A stretch of 64,000 bases of DNA, from assembly GCA_030652255.1 (NCBI GenBank), contig JAUSAZ010000062.1, positions 39,369 to 103,368 on the forward strand, read 5' to 3'. The notes below the pieces were generated by a model. It was not told the origin of the DNA, ran no database searches, and worked only from the letters and a program-made list of their open reading frames with translations. The stretch is from Myxococcales bacterium (GTDB lineage: Bacteria; Myxococcota_A; Polyangia; Polyangiales; Ga0077539). Below, one piece after another: positions 14,539 through 23,883 of the stretch; position 1 is the stretch's first letter, and every line of letters starts with the position of its first letter. The translations under genes and the position numbers were made by a program.

Positions 14539-17304
14539 GTGCAGCGAGGCGGGTACTTCGTGGGCGGCGGCGTCGCCGGGGCGCTGCTCCGATCGATCGA
14601 CTGGTCCACGACCCCGCTGGGGGCGATCGAGTCCTGGCCCGTCAGCCTCAAGTGCGCCGTCGGGACGGTGCTCCACGCGCGCCACCCGATGTTCCTCTGG
14701 TGGGGCGAGGAGCTGATCCAGTTCTACAACGACGCGTACATCCCGAGCTTCGGCGAGGGAAAGCACCCCGCCGCGATGGGGCAGCGGGCCAGGGACTGCT
14801 GGGGGGAGACCTGGCCGATCATATGGCCACAGATCGACGACGTGATGACGCGCGGCAAGGGGAGCTGGAACGAGGACGCGCTCGTCCCGATCCTCCGCAA
14901 CGGCGCCATCGAGGACGTCTACTGGACCTACGGGTACTCGCCCGTCTTCGACGACGAGGGCCGCATCGGGGGCGTGCTGGTCACCTGCACCGAGACGACC
15001 GCGAGGGTGGTCGCCGAGCGGGCGCTGCGCGCGAGCGAGGCGCGCTACCGGCGGCTCATGGAAGAGCTCCCCGAGCCGGTGCTCGTCCACGTCGACGGCG
15101 CGATCGCCTACGCCAACGCCGCGAGCGCGCAGGGCTTCGGGCTCGCGAGCTCGAGCGAGCTCATCGGGCGCTCGATCGTGGAGTTCGCCGCCCTCGGCAC
15201 CGGCGCCCGGATCGAAGCGCGCATGGAGAGGGTGCGCGGAGGTGAAGGTCGACTCGAGGTGGCCGAGCAGAGCTTCGTCCGCCAGAGCGACGGCCGCGAG
15301 ATTCACGCCGAGGTCAAGACGGTCCCGATCGACTACGAGGGTCGACCCGCGATGCTGAGCATCGCCCGGGACATCACCGCGAGGGTCGAGGCAGAGCGCG
15401 AGCGCGAGCGCCTCGCCGCGTCGCTGGAGTTCGAGCGCCGCCGCCTCGGCAACCTGCTCCAGAACGCGCCCGCCTTCATCGCCGTCTTGCGAGGCCCGCA
15501 GCATGTCTTCGAGCTGGTCAACGAGGCCTTCTACGACCTCGTCGGCACGCGGGACCTCCTCGGGCGGCCGCTGGCCGAGGCGATGCCGGAGGTCATGGCG
15601 CAGGGCTTCGGGCAGATCCTCGACGGGGTGCTGGCGACGGGCGAGCCCTTCGTCGGCACCGGCCTGCCGGTCGTGGTGCGGCGCGGCCCCGGGGAGGCGA
15701 CGGAGACGCGCTTCGTGAACTTCGTCTACCAGGCCCTGGTCGAGGAGGACGGCTCCCGCTCCGGGGTGTTCATCCACGGCATCGACGTGACGGACGAGAC
15801 CCTGGTGCAGCGGCGCGTGCGGGCGCAGTTCAACGGCGCCCCGGTGCCGACCTACGTGTGGCAGCGGGTCGAGCGTCGCGGCGTGCGGGAGCTCGTGCTG
15901 GTCGACTTCAACGACGCCACGATGTCGCTCACCCAGGGCGGCATCACACAGTGCCTCGGGCAGACGGCGGCGGAGTTCCTCCTGCCGGGCACGGGGATTC
16001 TCGAGGACCTGGAGCGCTGCCTCGCGACGGGGGTGACCTTCCAGCGCGAGCTCGACCACGTCCAGCGCACCGGCGAGCGCAAGCGCCTGCTGATCACCTA
16101 CGCGTGTGCCCCGCCCGACATGGTGCTCGCCCACACCGAGGACGTCACCGCGCGGCGACGGACGGAGGAGCAGCTGCGGCAGGCGCAGAAGATGGACGCC
16201 GTGGGGCGGCTCGCCGGCGGCGTGGCGCACGACTTCAACAACATGCTCAGCGTGATCCTCGGCAACGCGCACCTGCTGCTGCCCTCGCTCCCGCCCGGCG
16301 ACCCGCGCCGCGAGGACGTGGAGGAGATCCTCGACGCCGCGGGGCGCTCGGCGGAGCTGACCAGGCAGCTCCTGGCCTTCGCGCGCCGACAGCCGATCGC
16401 GCCCCGGGTGATCGACCTCAACGAGACCGTCGGGCGGCTGCTCAAGCTGCTGAGACGCCTGATCGGCGAGGACATCGAGCTGGTCTGGAAGCCCGGCCCC
16501 GGCCTCGGGCACGTCATGATGGACGGGGCGCAGCTCGACCAGGTGCTCGCCAACCTGGCGGTCAACGCGCGCGACGCGATCGCGGGCGTAGGCCGGGTGG
16601 TGATCGAGACGGGCAACGTCACCTTCGATCAGGCCTGGTGCGAGGCGAACGCCAGCCACCAGACGGGCGACTTCGTGCAGATCTCCGTGAGCGACAGCGG
16701 CTGCGGCATGGACCAGGCGACGCAGGCCAAGCTGTTCGAGCCCTTCTTCACGACCCGGGAGTTCGGCAAGGGGACCGGGCTCGGGCTCGCGACGGTCTAT
16801 GGAATCGTCCAGCAGAACGGCGGCTTCATCAACGTGTACAGCGAGGTGGGCCTCGGTTCGACCTTCCGGATCTACCTCCCGCGGTGCGCCGCGCCGGGCG
16901 CTCGCCCGCTCGAACGGTCGGCCGTCGACGCCCTGCCCCGAGGCGCGGAGACCGTCCTCATCGTGGAGGACGAGGTGGCGCTGCTGCGACTGACCCGGCG
17001 GCTGCTCGAGGCTCTGGGGTACACCGTGCTCGCGACCGCCGACGCGCGCGAGGCGCTCGCGCTCGCCGAGTCCGCGACGATCGACCTGCTGATCACCGAC
17101 GTGATCATGCCGCTGATGAGCGGGCGCGAGGTCTACGAGAGCCTGCGGGCATCGCGGCCCGGCCTGCGGTGCCTCTACACCTCCGGGTACACCGCGGAGG
17201 TGATCACCCACCACGGCGTGCTGGAGGCCGGCGTCCACTTCCTCGAGAAGCCCTTCACCCGGGAGGCGCTGGCCTTCAAGGTGCGGGAGGCGCTCGGTCG
17301 GTAG
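14539..17304 (+). CDS. Multi-PAS hybrid histidine kinase with C-terminal receiver
   Basis: 921 residues without membrane segments. The first domain is the PAS-like 'DW...TPLG' type (IDWSTTPLGAIESWP, then FLWWGEELIQFYNDAYIPS), followed by PAS domains around residues 165-285, 305-430 and 435-540. The kinase core has RLAGGVAHDFNNML (His564), the N-box NLAVNARDAI, G1 DSGCGMD and G2 KGTGLGLATVYG. A receiver domain closes the protein, with Asp854 in LLITDVIMPL and Lys in FLEKPFT. The GTG at 14539 follows the REC-EAL stop by 13 bases and has AGGAG 10 bases upstream; the pair likely form one operon and one phosphorelay. Its 3' end overlaps the converging cobalamin-binding gene by 29 bp. The signal sensed is unknown. 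Confidence 0.9.
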   Translation: MQRGGYFVGGGVAGALLRSIDWSTTPLGAIESWPVSLKCAVGTVLHARHPMFLWWGEELIQFYNDAYIPSFGEGKHPAAMGQRARDCWGETWPIIWPQIDDVMTRGKGSWNEDALVPILRNGAIEDVYWTYGYSPVFDDEGRIGGVLVTCTETTARVVAERALRASEARYRRLMEELPEPVLVHVDGAIAYANAASAQGFGLASSSELIGRSIVEFAALGTGARIEARMERVRGGEGRLEVAEQSFVRQSDGREIHAEVKTVPIDYEGRPAMLSIARDITARVEAERERERLAASLEFERRRLGNLLQNAPAFIAVLRGPQHVFELVNEAFYDLVGTRDLLGRPLAEAMPEVMAQGFGQILDGVLATGEPFVGTGLPVVVRRGPGEATETRFVNFVYQALVEEDGSRSGVFIHGIDVTDETLVQRRVRAQFNGAPVPTYVWQRVERRGVRELVLVDFNDATMSLTQGGITQCLGQTAAEFLLPGTGILEDLERCLATGVTFQRELDHVQRTGERKRLLITYACAPPDMVLAHTEDVTARRRTEEQLRQAQKMDAVGRLAGGVAHDFNNMLSVILGNAHLLLPSLPPGDPRREDVEEILDAAGRSAELTRQLLAFARRQPIAPRVIDLNETVGRLLKLLRRLIGEDIELVWKPGPGLGHVMMDGAQLDQVLANLAVNARDAIAGVGRVVIETGNVTFDQAWCEANASHQTGDFVQISVSDSGCGMDQATQAKLFEPFFTTREFGKGTGLGLATVYGIVQQNGGFINVYSEVGLGSTFRIYLPRCAAPGARPLERSAVDALPRGAETVLIVEDEVALLRLTRRLLEALGYTVLATADAREALALAESATIDLLITDVIMPLMSGREVYESLRASRPGLRCLYTSGYTAEVITHHGVLEAGVHFLEKPFTREALAFKVREALGR

Positions 17305-18055
17305 CGCCGAAGTAGTCCAGGTCGAGCGCGACCTCGATGCCCGGGGCGACGACTGGTGACGCGCCGCCGCGGCGAAACGCGAAGCCTGACAGCACGTAGC
17401 GGCACATCAGCTCCGGCTCGAGGCCCGCGCGCAGCCGGGAGACGAGATCGGTCGCCACCGATACGGCCGGGGGCAGGGCGCACGAGAAGCCGATGAAGCG
17501 GGGGCGGAGCCTCCGCGCGAGCCCGAGCATCTCGTCGAGCGGCATCGCCGACGCGACGAACTCGACGCTCAGCCCGCGCGCGCCCAGCGCGTGCGCGGCG
17601 AAGCGCGGCCCGACGGTGTGCGCGTTGCCAGGGGTCTGGAGGATCAGGAGATCGACGGGCGGCCCGGCGCGCGCGGCGGGCGCGAGCATGGCGAAGACCC
17701 GCTCGCACCAGCGCGTGAAGCGTTGCTCTGCCACCGGCGACATCCGCGCCTCGTGCCAGTCGAGGCCGGCCTGGTAGAGCGCGGGCTGGAGCATCCCCAC
17801 GAGGATCGATTCGGTGTCGAGCCCGAGCGCCTGCGCCTCGACGAGGAGGCCGGCGCACGCGGTCTCGTCGCCGAGGCGCGCGCTCACCAGGATGCGCCCG
17901 AAGAGGGCGCGCACGGACTCGGTGTCGAGAGACAGCGGCACGTCGCGCTCGAGCCGGGCCTCGCAGCGCGCGCAGATTCCGTGGGAGAAGGAGGGGTCGT
18001 CGAAGGGGGCGCTCTCGCCCATCACATGTTGGCAGTAGCAACACCAGCGAATCAG
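17276..18055 (-). CDS. Solo cobalamin-binding-domain protein with N-terminal Cys4 motif, probable CTG start
   Basis: 259 residues if the CTG at 18055 is used. That codon precedes IRWCCYCQHVMGE, so the product would begin MIRWC and contain two CxxC pairs (C5/C8 and C28/C31 in SHGICARC), a likely zinc ribbon. A GGGAGGG ribosome site lies 7 bases before CTG. The usual-looking GTG 18025 and ATG 18022 have no such site and would cut off the first CxxC. The rest is a B12-binding module: a helical cap (LDWHEARMSPVAEQRF) and a Rossmann part with GNAHTVG in place of DxHxxG, keeping the His but with Asn for Asp. No output domain is present, so it may be a light or redox sensor acting through partners. 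It converges with and overlaps the hybrid kinase gene. Confidence 0.72.
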   Translation of the reverse strand: MIRWCCYCQHVMGESAPFDDPSFSHGICARCEARLERDVPLSLDTESVRALFGRILVSARLGDETACAGLLVEAQALGLDTESILVGMLQPALYQAGLDWHEARMSPVAEQRFTRWCERVFAMLAPAARAGPPVDLLILQTPGNAHTVGPRFAAHALGARGLSVEFVASAMPLDEMLGLARRLRPRFIGFSCALPPAVSVATDLVSRLRAGLEPELMCRYVLSGFAFRRGGASPVVAPGIEVALDLDYFGATDRAPPAP

Positions 18056-18268
18056 CGGGCGGCCCTCCCGTCGGCCCGGCAGGGCGAGCGCTCGGCGACC
18101 GCTGCCGCAACGGGCTCAAGCGACCCGACGCGGCTCGTGCCATCGGATGTTTGTATTGAATTATGGAAAACCATGATTCGACTTAGCACGGTGGAAGGGG
18201 GGCGCATGGTGGGGCCCGTCGTACGACTTCATAGGGTCCGCGATTGACTCGGATCCAGCGGAGTCGCC

Positions 18269-18922
18269 ATGCGTCCCGACAGTCCGTGCTCTGGGTCAGG
18301 GTTACCAGAGATCAGAGCAGTCCAAGGCCGCGACGTGGCGAGCCCGGAGGAGCTGATCGGTCGATCGCCCCTCTCCCTCTTTCATACACGCTATCACGAC
18401 ATCATCAGCCGACGCATCGAGGCGATGCGAACGCACTGCGTCGCAGTCCCCATGATCGAAGAAGAGATCGTGTACCTCGCCCGGGGAACGATCCCGGTGA
18501 AGGTCGTCGCGACGACGCTTCCATCACGAGGGTCGGCCCTCGATCCTCGTCATCCTGCGAGACCTCACCGAGCGACAGGCGAGCGATGCCGCGCTGGACA
18601 CGAGTCAGGCGCGCTACCGGGATCTGTTCGATTGCATCGTCGATCCGCTCTGCGTCTACGATCGGCCTCTCGACGACCCTCACGATCGTGAAGAGCCACG
18701 GCGGCTTCATCAACGTCTACAGCGAGATCGGGAAGGGCACGCATCGCCATCAAGACCATGAACGCGGACGCGACGATCGTCGGCTCGAGCGGCCTGACCG
18801 CCAACGGCGACGTGGCCAAGGCCGTCGGGGCCGGCTGCGAGCACTTCGTCTCCAAGCCCTACACGGCCGAGGCCCTGCTCACCACGCTGAGCAAGGCCCT
18901 GGGCAAGGTTCCGCGGGTGTGA
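18269..18922 (+). pseudogene. Decayed PAS hybrid histidine kinase
   Basis: Pieces of a PAS-kinase-receiver protein appear in order but in different frames and with large gaps. PAS text (ELIGRSPLSLFH..., YLARGTIPVKVVATTLPS) runs to about 18535. A frame change then gives PSILVILRDLTERQASDAAL and the start of another PAS (ARYRDLFDCIVDPLCVYDR). The whole kinase core except IVKSHGGFINVYSEIGKGT (18685-18740) is gone. Finally another frame encodes only the end of a receiver (AGCEHFVSKPYTAEALL) to the TGA at 18920. The kinase scrap resembles the matching part of the intact hybrid kinase upstream (IVQQNGGFINVYSEVGLGS), so this may be a decayed paralogue. Confidence 0.8.
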
Positions 18923-18946
18923 CGGGTGTCCGGTGGCCGCGCCCCG

Positions 18947-20965
18947 TCAGGGGGCGACCACCGCGACGTCGAGGGTGTAGTCCCCGCCGCGGCCGAGGCC
19001 GCAGCCCTGCACCACCACGAAGTACGTGCCCGCGGCGAGGGTGACGTCCACCTGCGAGGCCTGCGCGACGGTGTCGTCGTTGCAGCCGTTGCTCACCGGC
19101 CGCCCCGGGCACGAGTCGCCGCCGTTGATGCTGAGGATGGTGTCGAAGCCCGAGCCGAGGGTGTTGGCGATCACCCGACGGCGCTCGGTGAGCGTGAGCT
19201 GGTAGTACACCGCCCGGCCGCCCGCGCAGCCGAGGCCGCCGCAGGGCGGGGCGGCGAGGGGAGGCGGCGCCGACGCGGAGTTGCCGCGGAACACACCGCC
19301 CGTCGCTGGAATGCTGCGCCGCGCGCCGCAGCTCTCGTTGCCCGAGACCGACACCGAGGTCGCCGCGGGCACCAGGAGGTACTGCGCCGTCACGCTGCCG
19401 AGCATCCCCTCGGTGCCCGCCACGACGCTGTAGGCCTGCGCGCCGGTGAGCCCCTGGTAGCGCCGCCACACGCTGCCGCCGGGGCCCGTGCAGCCGCCCA
19501 CCGCCGCGCCGCCGCAGGGTGATTGCAGGGTGTAGCCGACGCGGGCGCCGTCGCTCCCGGCGACGTTGAGCAGCACGTCCGAGGACATACCCGGCGCGGT
19601 AAAGCCGAACACGGCGTCGGCGCGCGCGGAGCCGAGGCAGCTCAGCGCCGCGGAGCCCGCGGTGAGCCCCGCGACGTCCACCCGCGCGGCGACCCCTGGG
19701 GTGAGCGGGACGCCCGGGCAGGTGTCCGCCGGGCCGGGCAGCGTCGGGGCGGCGGTGGTCACGGCGGTGACGAGCGCGCGGCCCGCGGCGCCCGCGCTGC
19801 GGTGCTCGACGACGACGTAGTAGGTGCCGGGGGCCTGGTTGCGGAGGATGCGCCGGGCGGGGCTGCCCGTGACGCAGCCGGGGAGGCTGGCGCCGCGCTC
19901 GCCGCAGCGGGTGTGCACGCTCACGGCGACGTCGCCGGAGCCCGTCGGGCTGACGCTGATGGTCACGTCGCGCGCGGCGGTGAGGGTGTACGAGAACACC
20001 GCGTCGACCCAGCCCCCGGCGCCGTTGGAGCCGCAGGCGGTGCCGTGGTCGGCCTCCCCGGCGAAGCCCGCGGTGGAGAGGGTGACCGCCGCGCCGTCGG
20101 GGGTGACCACCACGCCGGGGCACACGTCGCCGCGGGGGCGCGGTCGCGCCGGGGTGATGGTGGCCTGCACCACTGCCGGGCGGCCCGCGATGGTGGACAC
20201 GGTGACGGCGTAGGTGCCGGGGCCGAGGGTGCTCGCGCGCAGCGTGGCGACCCCGCCGGAGCCGCTCGCGCTGCTGTTGTGGCAGCGCAGCTCGCCGGCG
20301 CGCTGGCCGCACCCCGCGGCGGTGCTGAGGGTGAGCACGGCGGTGTCGCCGCCGGTGGGTCGGGCGACGAGCACCACGTCGCTCGGGGTGGTGATGGTCA
20401 GCGGGGCCACGCCGTCGGGGCCCGCGGAGGTCATGGCGCCCTCGCAGCTCGCGGGCAGTCCGGCGGTGAGCCCCTCGAAGGTGAGCGTGTGGGGGGCGCC
20501 GTCGGCGAGGTCGGCGCACTCGCCGGGGAAGGCTGCGGGGCAGCGGTCGGTGAGCCCCGTCGGGCAGGCGGGGGGGGCGTCGACGGGGGCCGGGGCGTCG
20601 GCGGGGGCGTCGGCGGGGAGGGGGACGTCGGGCGTCGGCGGGAGCTCGCTGGGGAGGGAGGTGTCGACGGGCGCCGGGGCGTCGACGGGCGCCGGGGTGT
20701 CGAGGGGCGGCGGGAGGTCTTCCGAGGGCGCAGGGAGGTCGCCCGGGAGGAGGGTGGCGTCGGAGGGCTTCGGGGCGTCGACGCCCAGGTCGGGGGTGGC
20801 CGCGTCGGTCGTGGGGACGGCGTCGGGCAGGGGAGGGGCGCTGTCGGCGCTGGCGGTGGCCGCGTCGGCGCCGGCCTCCTGCGGGTCGAGCAGCAGCGAC
20901 GTCGAGCCGCAGGCGCCGAGCGATCCCACCAGCGCACCGAGCAACCACCCACGCCACGATCGCAT
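18947..20965 (-). CDS. Surface lipoprotein with Pro/Asp-rich stalk and repeated PPC-like beta domains
   Basis: 672 residues. The signal peptide ends at GSLGAC. Residues about 30-135 form a stalk built from short D-x-P/PAPVDAP repeats. Then come roughly four to five beta-sandwich repeats of about 110 residues, each opening with a 'D-x-C-P/G' cysteine and ending GTYYVVVEH, GTYFVVVQGC or similar, like bacterial pre-peptidase C-terminal domains. Paired cysteines probably form disulfides outside the cell. No catalytic motif is seen; it is probably an adhesive or structural lipoprotein. It is divergent from the NtrC-type regulator at 21119, with 153 bp between. Confidence 0.72.
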   Translation of the reverse strand: MRSWRGWLLGALVGSLGACGSTSLLLDPQEAGADAATASADSAPPLPDAVPTTDAATPDLGVDAPKPSDATLLPGDLPAPSEDLPPPLDTPAPVDAPAPVDTSLPSELPPTPDVPLPADAPADAPAPVDAPPACPTGLTDRCPAAFPGECADLADGAPHTLTFEGLTAGLPASCEGAMTSAGPDGVAPLTITTPSDVVLVARPTGGDTAVLTLSTAAGCGQRAGELRCHNSSASGSGGVATLRASTLGPGTYAVTVSTIAGRPAVVQATITPARPRPRGDVCPGVVVTPDGAAVTLSTAGFAGEADHGTACGSNGAGGWVDAVFSYTLTAARDVTISVSPTGSGDVAVSVHTRCGERGASLPGCVTGSPARRILRNQAPGTYYVVVEHRSAGAAGRALVTAVTTAAPTLPGPADTCPGVPLTPGVAARVDVAGLTAGSAALSCLGSARADAVFGFTAPGMSSDVLLNVAGSDGARVGYTLQSPCGGAAVGGCTGPGGSVWRRYQGLTGAQAYSVVAGTEGMLGSVTAQYLLVPAATSVSVSGNESCGARRSIPATGGVFRGNSASAPPPLAAPPCGGLGCAGGRAVYYQLTLTERRRVIANTLGSGFDTILSINGGDSCPGRPVSNGCNDDTVAQASQVDVTLAAGTYFVVVQGCGLGRGGDYTLDVAVVAP

Positions 20966-21118
20966 CGACAGCTCCTTGCGGGCCGCGGGTCGGGGCGTCG
21001 GCCACCGCCGCGGGTGTCTCTCTCGGACTCGCTCCCGGTTTGTACACCCGAAGTGAGCGCCGGGAGACTTAGGGGGCGGAGGTCGCGGGCGACGCCGCGC
21101 AGGGCTACGCTGCGCCCG

Positions 21119-22513
21119 GTGAATGCAAGCGACACGACGGTGCTGGTGGTCGAGGACGATCGGTCGAACCTGGAGTCATTGGAGCGGCTGCTGACGCGGG
21201 AGGGGTACCGGGTGTCGACGGCGCCGGACGCCAGGACCGCGCTCGACCTGCTGCGGCGGCAGCGGGTGGACGTGCTGGTCACCGACCTGATGATGCCCGG
21301 GGCCTCGGGCATCGACCTGCTCAAGGCCGTGAAGACCGTCAACCCGGAGACCGAGGTCATCGTGATGACCGCGTACGGCACGGTCGAGACGGCGGTGGAG
21401 GCCATGCGCGGCGGCGCGTACGACTTCGTCGAGAAGCCCCTGAAGCGGGTGCAGATCGTGAAGAGCGTGGCGAAGGCGGCGGAGAAGGCCTCGCTGGTGG
21501 CCGAGAACCGGGTGCTGCGCGAGGAGATCTCGGCGCTGCGCAAGCGGGAGATCATCGGCACGTCGCCGGCGCTGCGGCAGGTGCTGGAGGTGGCCGGGCA
21601 GGCCGCGCCCTCGATGGCGACGGTGCTCATCCTGGGCGAGTCGGGCACCGGGAAGGAACTCCTCGCCCGCTACGTGCACGCCCGCTCGGGCCGGGCGGCG
21701 GCGCCCTTCATCGCGGTCAACTGCGCGGCCATCCCGGAGAGCATCCTGGAGGCCGAGCTCTTCGGGTACGAGCGCGGGGCCTTCACCGGGGCGGTGGCCA
21801 AGCGCGACGGGCGCTTCGCGCAGGCACGCGGCGGCACGCTCTTCCTCGACGAGATCGGCGAGCTCTCGCCGGCGGTGCAGGTGAAGCTCCTGCGGGTGCT
21901 CCAGGAGGGCGAGTACGAGCCCCTCGGCGGGCGCACCCAGCGGGCGGACGTGCGCGTCGTGGCGGCCACCAACCGCGACCTCTCCGTGGAGGTGGGCGCC
22001 AACCGCTTCCGAGAAGACCTCTTCTACCGGCTCAACGTCATCGCCATCACGGCCCCGCCGCTGCGCTCGCGCCCCGCGGACGTGCCGCTGCTGGTGGAGC
22101 ATTTCCTCCGGGTGTTCGGGCAGCGCAACGGCAAGGGGCCCTTCACGGTGGCCCCGGCGGCGCTGGAGAAGCTCTCCCGCTATACCTGGCCGGGTAATGT
22201 GCGGGAGCTGGAGAACACCATCGAGCGCGCGGTGGTGCTCTCCCGCAGCGGCACCCTCGACGTGGGGGACTTCCCGAAGACGGTGGTGGAGAGCGAGCAG
22301 GCGCGCTCCGAGCTGGTGGTGCCCATCGGGACGCCGCTGGAGGAGATCGAGCGCATGGTCATCCGCGAGACGCTGCGGGTGACCCACGGGGACAAGCGGC
22401 TGACGGCGCAGCTGCTGGGCATCGCGACGCGCACGATCTACCGGCGCCTGGCCGAGGAGCGCGACGGGCCCGCCGCGGGCGACGAGCTCGACGCCGACGA
22501 CGAGCTGGTGTGA
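21119..22513 (+). CDS. NtrC-family sigma54-dependent response regulator
   Basis: 464 residues. The receiver domain (5-120) has the VVEDD acid pair, phospho-Asp in VLVTDLMMPG, Thr in VMTAYG and Lys in VEKPL. The AAA+ domain (about 145-375) carries Walker A GESGTGKE, the sigma54-contacting loop GAFTGA and Walker B LFLDEIGE. A Fis-type helix-turn-helix closes the protein (AQLLGIATRTIYRRLAEE). It should activate sigma54 promoters when phosphorylated. The GTG at 21119 starts the receiver domain directly; the long upstream frame is antisense to the lipoprotein gene. No cognate kinase lies beside it. Its stop overlaps the next gene's GTG start, so the P450 and perhaps the AAA ATPase are co-transcribed. 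Confidence 0.93.
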   Translation: MNASDTTVLVVEDDRSNLESLERLLTREGYRVSTAPDARTALDLLRRQRVDVLVTDLMMPGASGIDLLKAVKTVNPETEVIVMTAYGTVETAVEAMRGGAYDFVEKPLKRVQIVKSVAKAAEKASLVAENRVLREEISALRKREIIGTSPALRQVLEVAGQAAPSMATVLILGESGTGKELLARYVHARSGRAAAPFIAVNCAAIPESILEAELFGYERGAFTGAVAKRDGRFAQARGGTLFLDEIGELSPAVQVKLLRVLQEGEYEPLGGRTQRADVRVVAATNRDLSVEVGANRFREDLFYRLNVIAITAPPLRSRPADVPLLVEHFLRVFGQRNGKGPFTVAPAALEKLSRYTWPGNVRELENTIERAVVLSRSGTLDVGDFPKTVVESEQARSELVVPIGTPLEEIERMVIRETLRVTHGDKRLTAQLLGIATRTIYRRLAEERDGPAAGDELDADDELV

Positions 22514-23874
22514 CGCCGATGAACGCCCCAGCCCCCTCCGTCGCCTCACGCCGCGCCCCGGGTCCTGCGGATCGCCTGGGCCTGCGCAACCTCGTCCGCT
22601 TCGCGCGCGACCAGCTCGGGCTGCTGCGCTCCGTCGCCGACGAGTACGGCGACGTGGCGCGCATCGAGCTGCTCGGGCAGTCGTACTTCCTCGTCTCGCA
22701 CCCGGACGACATCGAGGCCGTGCTGGTGAAGCACGCGCGCGTCATGCTGCGCGACAGCCACTCGGTGGTGCTGGAGCGCGCCCTCGGCAAGGGCCTGCTC
22801 ACCAGCAACGGCGAGCTCTGGAAGCACCAGCGCAAGCTGATGGCGCAGGCCTTCGTGCCGCGGCGCATCCAGTCGTACGGGGCGGCGATGGCGCGGGTGA
22901 CCGACGCGGGGCTGCGCCCGTGGCGCGACCGCGCGGTGATCAACCTCCACCAGGAGATGTCGCGGCTCACGATGGAGGTCGTGGCCGACGTGCTCTTCGG
23001 GTCGGGCCTCGCGCCCGCCGACGTCGAGCAGGTGCGCGAGTCGATGGAGACCGTGAACGAGTTCTTCGCCAACAGCCCCGAGGCGATCACCATGCTCCCC
23101 GCGTGGGTGCCGACGCCGCGCAACCGGCGGGTGACGGCGGCGGTGGCCCGGCTCGACGAGCTCATCTACCGCATCATCGCGCAGCGGCGCGCGGGAGAGT
23201 CGCGCGACGACCTCCTCGGCACGCTGCTCGCCGCGCAGGACGACGACGGCGAGCGCATGAACGACCGGCAGCTGCGCGACGAGGCGATGACCCTCTTCCT
23301 CGCGGGGCACGAGACCACGGCGCTCACGCTGGCCCACACGCTGTACCTCCTGAGCACGCACCCGGAGGTCGAGCGGCGGCTGCACGCCGAGCTCGCCGCG
23401 GTGGTGGGCGACCGGCTGCCGACGGCCGACGACGTGCGGGCGCTGCCCTACGCCGAGCGGGTCATCAAGGAGTCGATGCGGCTGTACCCGCCCGCGTGGA
23501 CGACCGGGCGCGAGGCCGCCGAGGACGTCGAGGTCGGCGGGTACCGCATCCCGAAGGGGGCGCAGATCCTGACGAGCCAGTGGGTGGTGCACCACGACCC
23601 GCGGTGGTTTCCCAACCCCGAGGGCTTCGACCCCGACCGCTGGGAGGGCGAGCGCGGCAAGGCCATCCCCCGCTTCGCGTTCTTCCCCTTCGGCGGCGGG
23701 CCGCGGGTGTGCATCGGCAACCACTTCGCGACGCTCGAGGCCACGCTGATGCTCGCGACCATCGTCGGGCGCTGGCGGCTCGACCTGCTGCCGGGCCAGC
23801 GGCTCACGCTCAAGCCCTCGGTGACGCTGCGCCAGGCGGGCGATGGGCTGCTGGTGCGGCTCTCCGCGCGGTAG
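22510..23874 (+). CDS. Cytochrome P450
   Basis: 454 residues, a soluble heme monooxygenase. Marks are the I-helix oxygen-activation motif AGHETT (near residue 260), the ExxR motif in KESMRLYPP, and the heme loop FPFGGGPRVCIGNHFA with the axial cysteine. Overall texture (LYLLSTHPEVERRLHAEL, IPKGAQILTSQWVVHHD) is that of CYP families acting on fatty acids, terpenoids or sterols; the substrate cannot be told. GTG 22510 overlaps the regulator's stop as GTGA; ATG 22519 is an alternative start three codons in. No dedicated ferredoxin or reductase gene is beside it. Confidence 0.93.
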   Translation: MTPMNAPAPSVASRRAPGPADRLGLRNLVRFARDQLGLLRSVADEYGDVARIELLGQSYFLVSHPDDIEAVLVKHARVMLRDSHSVVLERALGKGLLTSNGELWKHQRKLMAQAFVPRRIQSYGAAMARVTDAGLRPWRDRAVINLHQEMSRLTMEVVADVLFGSGLAPADVEQVRESMETVNEFFANSPEAITMLPAWVPTPRNRRVTAAVARLDELIYRIIAQRRAGESRDDLLGTLLAAQDDDGERMNDRQLRDEAMTLFLAGHETTALTLAHTLYLLSTHPEVERRLHAELAAVVGDRLPTADDVRALPYAERVIKESMRLYPPAWTTGREAAEDVEVGGYRIPKGAQILTSQWVVHHDPRWFPNPEGFDPDRWEGERGKAIPRFAFFPFGGGPRVCIGNHFATLEATLMLATIVGRWRLDLLPGQRLTLKPSVTLRQAGDGLLVRLSAR

Positions 23875-23883
23875 CTTCGCGCG

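Noticed and set aside
14407..17238. 943-codon open frame on the minus strand opposite the hybrid kinase
   Set aside because: It is rich in Arg, His and Gly without domain motifs and is the usual antisense shadow in GC-rich DNA; the plus strand encodes clear PAS, kinase and receiver motifs.
17276..18025. Cobalamin-binding gene starting at GTG 18025
   Set aside because: No ribosome site stands before it and it cuts a Cys4 motif; the CTG with GGGAGGG seems better, though still unproven.
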